The notes beneath the pieces are model-generated. The model saw nothing but the letters and a program-made list of their open reading frames with translations, searched no databases and was not told the DNA's origin. This document shows, piece by piece, positions 8,333 to 15,381 of a stretch of 64,000 nucleotides of DNA. The stretch spans positions 1-64,000 of the forward strand of contig CAKSHC010000003.1 in NCBI GenBank assembly GCA_934456365.1, written 5' to 3'. The stretch is from an uncultured Eubacteriales bacterium. GTDB lineage: Bacteria > Bacillota > Clostridia > Oscillospirales > UMGS1783. Position 1 is the stretch's first letter. Every line of letters starts with the position of its first letter. The position numbers were made by a program, and so were the translations under genes.

Positions 8333-9154
8333 TTATTTCGCCGCCTTTCTTTTTTTGCCGAGCAGCAGGGCGATCACTAAAATCGCCGCGCCGATCAGGG
8401 CGCTGCCGCCGAGGATCCCGGCGATCAGCAGCGGATCGTTCTGAACGACCTGCACGGTGGTGACATGGGTCGGGCGGATGGAATCGTCGTGCTCCTGGCG
8501 ATACTCCTCGGCGTCGAGAATGACGATGGCGTCGGGCGAGAGGGCGGTGTCGCTTTTGGTGGATTCGACCAGATCCTTATCGTAGGAATAGCTCAGGTCG
8601 CGGTCGATGGAAAGCGAAACGGCCTCATAGCCCCATACGTTGGTGGGGAAGAGCATTTTTGAGCCGTCGGTGCTGGTGATGTTGCAGACGCCGAAATCGG
8701 AATAATCGGTTTTATCGTCGGGCAGCTCCTCGATGACCAGGCGCATTTCCCAATCGCGGTCGGCATACTGGGCGAGCGGGCCGGAAAAGGCGCGGATCTC
8801 ATCGAGGTCGTTGACCTGGAGGGCGGCGGTGGACATGGTGAGCAGCAGGCGATCGTGCTTGGAATCGAGGTACTGCATGCTGAACTGCCACTGGAGGTAG
8901 GTGGTTTTATCGTCGGTATACTTGACGCCGCTGCCGTTTTTCGACACGAGGCGGACCGACACGAAGGGGCCCTTTTTCTGATTGAGGTTGATGGCGATCG
9001 GCTCGGAAAACTCGACGACGATCTGATTGGAGCTGATCTGGACGGCGCGCTCGGCGACCAGCCAGTCGGACTGATAGTAGTCGCTGTCTGCCGCGCAGAC
9101 GAGGCCCGCCGAGAGAAGGCAGAGCGCCAGAAGGATGGACAGGATTCGTTTCAT
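8333..9154 (-). CDS. single-module surface protein with C-terminal membrane anchor
   Basis: A 273-aa protein starting MKRIL at 9154 (ribosome binding site AAGGAGG, 8 nt). It has a signal peptide ending near CAADSD (residues 20-25). One copy of the repeat module follows: NQIVVEFSEPI, then TTYLQWQFS, then MRLVIEELPDD, then VCNITSTDGSK. A transmembrane helix spans about residues 242-265, and the protein ends in a basic tail (KKRKAAK). There is no LPXTG motif. It lies 13 nt after the giant surface protein gene and abuts the GH36 lipoprotein gene. The module resembles SbsA/Big-type Ig-like domains ('FSEPV'). It may be a minimal partner or carbohydrate-binding version of the giant protein. Function unknown. 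Confidence 0.8.
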   Translation of the reverse strand: MKRILSILLALCLLSAGLVCAADSDYYQSDWLVAERAVQISSNQIVVEFSEPIAINLNQKKGPFVSVRLVSKNGSGVKYTDDKTTYLQWQFSMQYLDSKHDRLLLTMSTAALQVNDLDEIRAFSGPLAQYADRDWEMRLVIEELPDDKTDYSDFGVCNITSTDGSKMLFPTNVWGYEAVSLSIDRDLSYSYDKDLVESTKSDTALSPDAIVILDAEEYRQEHDDSIRPTHVTTVQVVQNDPLLIAGILGGSALIGAAILVIALLLGKKRKAAK

Positions 9155-9167
9155 GGTTGCGCCCTCC

Positions 9168-12100
9168 TTAGTGTTTTTTCCGGCGGCGGGAGGCGATGAG
9201 GACGGCGGCACCGCCGCAGATCACCAGCACGCCGACGCCGATGAGGATATAAGGGAGATAGTTCGTTGTGGCAACGGTTTCCACGACCTCCTCGGCCGGG
9301 AGCTCATAGCCCATTTCGATATCGAACTGAACCTCGGAGATGTCGCCGCCGTGGTTGGCGACGAGGTTGCGGGTGCCGCTCAGATCCGTGACGCCGTTGA
9401 TGCGCATGGAGGAGCCCGAGAAGGCATAATCTGAAGAATCGAGGATGACGAAGGCTACGCGCGCGCCCTTATTCCATTGCAGGTCGTTTGCGAAGGTGAA
9501 GATATCGTCGAGCGAGGAGGCGCCGCGTTTGGCGGCTTTGGCCTCGTCGAGCTTCCAGAGGATGACGTTTTTATTCTCATCCTTATAGCTCCAGGAGCCG
9601 GTGAAGGAGATGGCGCGGCCGTCGGTGCCGAATTCGGGGTTGCCGGCCGAGGTGAGGTAGCGGATGGCCATGGTGGGGGCCTCGGCGCCCTCCTTGATGG
9701 AAACGGCCTCCGAGAAGGTGAGCTCGAGGGTGGCGTTATCAAGCGCCTTGACCGACAGAAGCTTCACTTCCTCGCCCGACATGGCGCTGACGTTGCCGAT
9801 CGGGGCGAAGAACCGGTCGCTCTCGCCGGCCTTGGTGGCCTGGAGATGAGCGCGGCCATCCCGGGTGACGACGTTATCCACCAGCTTGGTCCAGGAGTTG
9901 GCGGCGAAGGTTTTGTTGGTTTTTTCCTCGATGCGCAGCAGCACCTGGGCATTGGGATACAGCTCGGCGAGCTTTCCTTTTTTACTGACGATATCGCCGA
10001 TGGTTTTGCAGTCGAGCAGGTTGGCGGTTTTGGTCCAGATCATGGAGGTGTGGGATTCGTCCTCCCACTTCCAGGAGCCCTCCCACTGGAGCGCGCCGCG
10101 GCCGCTGGTATAGAGGTGGTGGAGGAGGTTATAATTCTCATCCACATAGCAGATGCCCATATAAACCTCGCCCTCGACCTCCACACTCTGCGAGAACTGG
10201 ATGCGCAGCTGGGTTTCGTTGATGGCGGTGACGGTGGTTCGGATGGGGTTGTAGGTGTAGTCCTGCGTGAGGGCCACGCCGGCGCCGTCGAGCTGGTTGA
10301 CGTCGGTGGCGTCGAGGTGGATGCGGGGGTCGCTCCGGAGGGCGATGTTGTCGACGTGGCCGTTGTAGTTGGTCACGGAATCGCCGAGCTCTTCGATGTA
10401 GAAGCGAAGATGGGCGCCCTCGCCGAATTCCTCCGTCCAATCCGTTTCGAGGATCTCCGCGAGGTTATAGAGGCCGGTGGTGCGGTTGCCGTAGAGGTCC
10501 ATGAGGATCTGGGTGCCGTCTTGGCTGATCGACTTGATGCCGAAGGGCCACTGCATGGCTTTGCCCTCGCGGAAGATGAGGCTGTTGCGCGCGTTGAACA
10601 GGCGCAGGGAGATCCAGGGCTTGCCGGTGATGGTGACGGGGGCGGAGAAGGTGATCCGAATCTTATTATCCGAGATCACCTCGGCGCTGACGAGGCTGAG
10701 CGAGCCGCGGATGGCCGAAGAGAGGTCGACCGGGGAGTAGAGCGCGTCGTACCCGCCGGGGATATAGGGGTTGGCGGCGATGATCTTGCCCGAAGCGGCG
10801 CGGAAGGTTTCAACAAAGCCGGGCAGGGAATTTTCGGTTTCCTGCAGGCTGAGCACGAGCTCGCCGTCGAGGTTTTTGATGCTGTCTTTGGTGGTGACGA
10901 GGTCATAGATCTCCCAGAGGCTGCCAAGCGCCATCTTGCGGTTGGCGGGGTTGGAGGCGTTGAGAGTCCATTTGAGCTCGGTTTTGGAATCGTTGAGATA
11001 GGAAACGATGCCGTTCCACTGGAGGGCGCCGTCTTCCACGGTGTTGAGGCGGTAGCCGGTGCGCTTTTCGACAAAGCGGAGGCTGGCTGTGATCCGGTCG
11101 GGAGTGAGGTCGACCGCTTCGGAGAAGCGGAAGGTGAGCTCGCTTTCGCCGGTGACGCGCACTTCTTCCACGGTGACGGGCGCGCCGGAATCGAGAGGCT
11201 CGATCGGGAGGACGACGGCGTTGTTGCCGCCGCCGGGCTTATTGGCCTTGAGCTGGCGGCCGGTGGCGCTGACGAGGTTGTGGATAAGGTGGTCACGGGA
11301 GGTGAAGGTGCCGTCCTGGGTGTCGGTTTCTTCGATGCAGAGCATGATCGAATTGCCGGTTTTCATATAGTCCTTGAGGGATTCTTCCGAAACGAGGGCG
11401 GCGATATCCAGGTTCTCCGGGAAGGTGACGAGAAGCTCTTTCCCGTCGTTCAGAAGCTCGCTTGCGGTGGAGAGCCACTGAATGGCGACGTTGATGCGGC
11501 GGGAGTTTTTCACGGGGTTGCCATGCTCGTCGAGCTGGATCTCGCCGTTGGCGTCGCGCTGGATTTCATCGGTGGTGGCTTTTTCGGTCAGGGTGTTCCA
11601 ATAGAGGGGGTTGCCCGCGGCGTCGGTGGCATAGGGGGTATAGCAGACCTCGTTTGTGCCGTAGTTGATATAGCCGAGGGAGAGGTTTTCATCGCCGACG
11701 AGGCGGATGCCGATGAAGGGCTCGCGGACTTCGCGGTTGTAGAAGGAGAGCGGCTGGCTGAATCCCACAAGCACCTGATTTTTGCCGTACTGGCGCACGA
11801 AGGTCACTTCCGGGATTTCGGCCTCGAAGAAGGGGCCGGAGCAGAGGTCGGTCTGGGAGAAGTCGTTCCAGCCGACCCGATCGGCGGTGGCGCCCAGAAG
11901 GCCGGTGGCCACGAGCTTGCGGCCGGTGGCGACCGATTCGACCGTGTCGATCAGGCCGTTGCCGAGGGTGGTGGAATCCTCGAGGGTGAAGCGGAGGAAT
12001 TTGCCCTGCGCTTTCCACTCGGATTCCCACATTTCATAGATCCGGGAAACCGACCAGGTGCCGACCAGGTTGTTGGCGCCGGCGCTGAGCCAGTTGAGGG

Positions 12101-14978
12101 AAACGGTCCATTCTTTTCCGCTCTCGCCTTCGACGGGGACGAGCTTGCCGGCCCACTGGATCCAGTTGTTGCCGTCTTTCACCTTTTGGACATAGGCGCC
12201 GTTTTCATAGCCGAAGAGGTAGCCTTCGGAATCGGTGAGGCGGATCAGGCCGGTGAGGGCGGCGGTGGCGCGGACCTCCTCCGAGAAGGTGACCCGCAGC
12301 TTATTTTCGGCGATGGCTTCGACGGTTTCAACGGTGACGGCCTTCGAGCCGTCGCCGGAAACGGCGGTATCGGCCTTGGTGCGGCCGTTGTTGGCTTTGA
12401 GGAGGTTATGGCCGTCGGCGCTGGTGATGTTGTCGATCCAGCCGACGACATCGCCCACGTCCGGGATTTCTGTGACGGTGAGGCGCAGAGAGCACCCGGC
12501 GAACATGCCCGAATCGGCGCTCATGGCGGCCAGCAGATCGAGCAGGTTGATCCGCTTATTGCCGTAGGCGGCCTGGTAGAGGTCGCCGAGCTGCCAGCGG
12601 GTATAGCCTTCTTCGGTGCTGCCCGAGGCTTCCACGGCGCTGAGGACGCCGTCGAAGACGGGCTCATAGCCGGTGGCAAGGGCATAGCGGGTGCCGTCTG
12701 CCCGGTAGAGTTCCAGGCGGAAGGCGGCCTGCTTGGAGGCGCTGTAGACATCGGTGCGCACCGGAGCGGAGAAGAGCACCTCGACGGCCGAAGCGGAGAG
12801 GGCATGGGCGCCGGCCAGAGTGATCTCCTGCGCTTCGGTGAGGGAAGCGTAGGCGGCGTTGGCGGTGCTCCGATAGGCGGGCAGGCAAAGCTCGCCGTCG
12901 GCGCTGTAGATCGAATCCACGACGCCGTTGCCCGAGCCGAGCTTACCGTAGGTTTCGTCGGCATTGAGCTCTTCGAAGCAGAGCTTCAGGGAGAGGGTTT
13001 TGGGAGTGCCCTGGGCGGCGAAGTAGGCCTCGGCCTCTTCCTTGACGGCCAGGATTTTGGAATAATCCAAATTGAAGGTGCCGACAAACTGGCGGGCGCT
13101 CTGCCCATATTCCGCATAGCGGGAGACGGTGGCTCCGTTTTCCAGGCGGGAGGCGCCGACCTGCCACTGCAGGGGCGAGGTGGCCTCTCCGGCACGGGTG
13201 GCGGAATAGATCGTGGCGCCGCCGTTTGTGGTATTGGCCCAATAGAGGGTGTTGTTTTCATCGACCAGGCGGATGGCACTGTAGAGGTTGGGGGTGACGA
13301 CCATTTCGCGGTCGAAGGTGACGATCAGGCTGCGTTCCTTATAAATATAAACGCTCTTGACCGAGGGGGAATCGATGGCGGTTTCGTCGAGGTCGGCCAC
13401 GCTCCATTCCTCGCCGCCGGCAAGCAGGCTGCAGACGAGCTTGCTGGACGGGTCGTCGGCGCGGAAGACGCTGTCGATCCGGCCGTTGGTCTGATCGGCG
13501 GCCGAGGCCTTATCGGAGATGCGCACGACCAGCCGGTTTTCACCCGGCTCGCCGATGGCTTCGCGGATGGCGGCCACCGTGGCGGCGCCGTCGAAGGAGA
13601 AGCCCTCCTTCAGAGGCAGGATGACCGACTTGCCCGAGGGCCCGTAGGTGGCGATCTTGGAGAAATCGAGGTCACGCACGGCGGGCGCGCCGCCGAGGGA
13701 AACGGGATTGCCCTCGGAATCGATCAGGGCAAGGGAGAAGAGGCCGTTGGCATTCCAGGCCACCGGCTGCGAGAAGGTGAGCACCAGGGAATCCTTACCC
13801 TCGATGGTCTGGACCTGCGCGCGGGCGAGGGTGAGGGAGGTTTCGTCCTGCGGGGCGACGACGGAGGCATAGACATAGTCCGGTGTGAGCCCGAGCTTCC
13901 GCTCGCTGTCAATGGCGGGCAGGTGATTGAGATGACCCTGCAGGGGCATATCGGTGTCGGTGCCCCAGATCGTATCGACGGCGAAGTTGTTGTAGCGCTC
14001 GTCGCGCGAGGCGGCGACGTTCTTTTCGGTCAGCAAAAGGCGGGCGGTGCTCTTCTCGTTGGCTTTGAGAGCGGTTTCCACATCCGCCCAGGTATTGCCA
14101 TTCAGGCGAGCGTCGACCTTACGCGCCCCGCCCTCCGTGAGAGCCACGGGGAAGGAGGAGATCACGCTGCCGTCTGCCCCCACGACCTGGAGGCTGGCGT
14201 CGGTGCGGGCGGGATCGACGGTGGCCGGCTGCGAGAAGGTGAGCTGCATGTTTTCCTGATCGAGCATTTCCACGCGGTCCAGCGTCATCAGGCCGGTGCG
14301 GGTGATGCGGGTCGCGCCCTTTGCGACGGTGCCGAGCTCGATGAGGGCATAGTCGCCGCTGCGGTTCCCATCGATCTGATCGGCGCCGGTGGCTTTGAGG
14401 TATTTTCCGGTCACCGACTTCTGCGGCTCGACAAAGCCGTTGGGAGTGCCGGCGGGGTTGTTTTTATCATAGAGGCGCACCTGCAGGCGATAGCCCTTGC
14501 CGGCAAGCTCGGGGGCGTTGGCCAGCATGTTGATGATGCCGCTCCAGGTGCTGACGTCGGCGCCGTTGTAGGTGACTTTATAATGATCGTTGTAGATCAT
14601 GGTGACATAGGCGCGGATCTGCCAGCCGGAGCCCTGGAAGTCGGTATCGTTGCCCAGGTTCCAGATGAGCTTTTTGCCGAGGTATTCCACGCACTGATCG
14701 TTTTCATCGACGACCATGAGCGTTTTGCGTGACTCGGTGTAGGTGTTCTTCGCGAGGGTCTCATTGTAGTAGAGGATCAACCCCCGGTTGCTCCACGGCT
14801 GAGCCGTATGGATCCCGCAGCCCGGAGCCGGCGTGTCGACATACGCTGTGAGGGGAAGGGCGCCGATCAGCTTAAAATCGGCGGACGCTTCGGTCCCCAC
14901 TGCCAGAACCGACAGGGGGAAGCTCAGCAGCAGGCACAGGGCCAGGGCTAAGGCGGGGAGTCTTTTGCCAAATTTCAT
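9168..14978 (-). CDS. giant repeat-module surface protein, 1,936 aa
   Basis: The start is MKFGK at 14978 (AAAGGAGG ribosome binding site), giving a signal peptide of about 25 residues. The rest is about eleven copies of a 165-200-aa module. Each copy has a strand pair like LELTFSEAV, then a segment like IRLVDENN..Y, then LQW(E/T)G, then a helix-rich part, then a strand ending IEE..., and finally VDN..S.DGR.L.A. Examples are RITFSAPV, RVTFSEEV and VTFDREM for the first element. The C-terminus is a transmembrane helix (YILIGVGVLVICGGAAVLIA) plus RRRKKH, without LPXTG. The first 375 residues closely match the 1,050-aa SGNH protein at 49284. It is first in an operon with a one-module relative and a GH36 lipoprotein, suggesting a role in glycan capture. 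Confidence 0.85.
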   Translation of the reverse strand: MKFGKRLPALALALCLLLSFPLSVLAVGTEASADFKLIGALPLTAYVDTPAPGCGIHTAQPWSNRGLILYYNETLAKNTYTESRKTLMVVDENDQCVEYLGKKLIWNLGNDTDFQGSGWQIRAYVTMIYNDHYKVTYNGADVSTWSGIINMLANAPELAGKGYRLQVRLYDKNNPAGTPNGFVEPQKSVTGKYLKATGADQIDGNRSGDYALIELGTVAKGATRITRTGLMTLDRVEMLDQENMQLTFSQPATVDPARTDASLQVVGADGSVISSFPVALTEGGARKVDARLNGNTWADVETALKANEKSTARLLLTEKNVAASRDERYNNFAVDTIWGTDTDMPLQGHLNHLPAIDSERKLGLTPDYVYASVVAPQDETSLTLARAQVQTIEGKDSLVLTFSQPVAWNANGLFSLALIDSEGNPVSLGGAPAVRDLDFSKIATYGPSGKSVILPLKEGFSFDGAATVAAIREAIGEPGENRLVVRISDKASAADQTNGRIDSVFRADDPSSKLVCSLLAGGEEWSVADLDETAIDSPSVKSVYIYKERSLIVTFDREMVVTPNLYSAIRLVDENNTLYWANTTNGGATIYSATRAGEATSPLQWQVGASRLENGATVSRYAEYGQSARQFVGTFNLDYSKILAVKEEAEAYFAAQGTPKTLSLKLCFEELNADETYGKLGSGNGVVDSIYSADGELCLPAYRSTANAAYASLTEAQEITLAGAHALSASAVEVLFSAPVRTDVYSASKQAAFRLELYRADGTRYALATGYEPVFDGVLSAVEASGSTEEGYTRWQLGDLYQAAYGNKRINLLDLLAAMSADSGMFAGCSLRLTVTEIPDVGDVVGWIDNITSADGHNLLKANNGRTKADTAVSGDGSKAVTVETVEAIAENKLRVTFSEEVRATAALTGLIRLTDSEGYLFGYENGAYVQKVKDGNNWIQWAGKLVPVEGESGKEWTVSLNWLSAGANNLVGTWSVSRIYEMWESEWKAQGKFLRFTLEDSTTLGNGLIDTVESVATGRKLVATGLLGATADRVGWNDFSQTDLCSGPFFEAEIPEVTFVRQYGKNQVLVGFSQPLSFYNREVREPFIGIRLVGDENLSLGYINYGTNEVCYTPYATDAAGNPLYWNTLTEKATTDEIQRDANGEIQLDEHGNPVKNSRRINVAIQWLSTASELLNDGKELLVTFPENLDIAALVSEESLKDYMKTGNSIMLCIEETDTQDGTFTSRDHLIHNLVSATGRQLKANKPGGGNNAVVLPIEPLDSGAPVTVEEVRVTGESELTFRFSEAVDLTPDRITASLRFVEKRTGYRLNTVEDGALQWNGIVSYLNDSKTELKWTLNASNPANRKMALGSLWEIYDLVTTKDSIKNLDGELVLSLQETENSLPGFVETFRAASGKIIAANPYIPGGYDALYSPVDLSSAIRGSLSLVSAEVISDNKIRITFSAPVTITGKPWISLRLFNARNSLIFREGKAMQWPFGIKSISQDGTQILMDLYGNRTTGLYNLAEILETDWTEEFGEGAHLRFYIEELGDSVTNYNGHVDNIALRSDPRIHLDATDVNQLDGAGVALTQDYTYNPIRTTVTAINETQLRIQFSQSVEVEGEVYMGICYVDENYNLLHHLYTSGRGALQWEGSWKWEDESHTSMIWTKTANLLDCKTIGDIVSKKGKLAELYPNAQVLLRIEEKTNKTFAANSWTKLVDNVVTRDGRAHLQATKAGESDRFFAPIGNVSAMSGEEVKLLSVKALDNATLELTFSEAVSIKEGAEAPTMAIRYLTSAGNPEFGTDGRAISFTGSWSYKDENKNVILWKLDEAKAAKRGASSLDDIFTFANDLQWNKGARVAFVILDSSDYAFSGSSMRINGVTDLSGTRNLVANHGGDISEVQFDIEMGYELPAEEVVETVATTNYLPYILIGVGVLVICGGAAVLIASRRRKKH

Positions 14979-15266
14979 TCGCGTTGCCTCCTTTGGGTGC
15001 ATTTCTCTATCCGATCGCTCGCGGCAGGGGAACCTGCGCGCGATTCGAAAACAAACGACCGCTCCGTGCGGGAAAGATTTGGGCCGTGGAGGGGAGGGCA
15101 TTTCCCCTCCACGGCAAGGGAGGAAACCTTACGCTGCTTCGTAAGGCTTAGAAGGGAGCGAGCCCTTGGGGGAAGGCCGGATCCGATCCCGTTTCGGGCG
15201 CCCGGTCAAAACTTGACCAAAAGACGATCCGGATGTGGATGAAATCTGACAGTTCCCCTTGTCTGC
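14979..15266 (-). other. long 5' leader of the giant surface protein gene with hairpins
   Basis: About 285 nt separate the -10 element from the start codon. The leader holds a perfect 13-bp hairpin (15083-15095 with 15103-15115), a 7-bp hairpin (CCTTACG/CGTAAGG, 15126-15147 region) and a small GGTCAA/TTGACC hairpin near 15207-15221. The paralogous gene at 49284 has only about 40 nt in the same position. I recognise no known riboswitch. Confidence 0.5.
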
Positions 15267-15324
15267 ATTATATAACACGTTAAACTTTGTGTATATTGCA
15301 AAGGGTGAAGAAAAATATTGCAAA
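15267..15324 (-). promoter_or_regulatory. promoter with paired TTTGCAATAT direct repeats
   Basis: On the minus strand, TATAAT (15267-15272) is preceded by two exact TTTGCAATAT repeats (15315-15324 and 15293-15302) whose starts are 22 bp apart. The same layout occurs before the 49284 gene. The paired repeats on one helix face suggest an activator such as an AraC-family protein; this is inference. Confidence 0.6.
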
Positions 15325-15381
15325 TCGTTACAAATGTTTTCTGAAAGCCAAAAAGGGCGAATTTTGCCGGAAAAAGGCGGA

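Noticed and set aside
9477..14732. Very long plus-strand open frame opposite the giant surface gene
   Set aside because: It has no ribosome binding site or family match; Ala/Gly/Val-rich composition is what antisense of GC-rich codons gives. The same holds for the long antisense frames at 6416-8380, 49311-52271 and 57957-62189.
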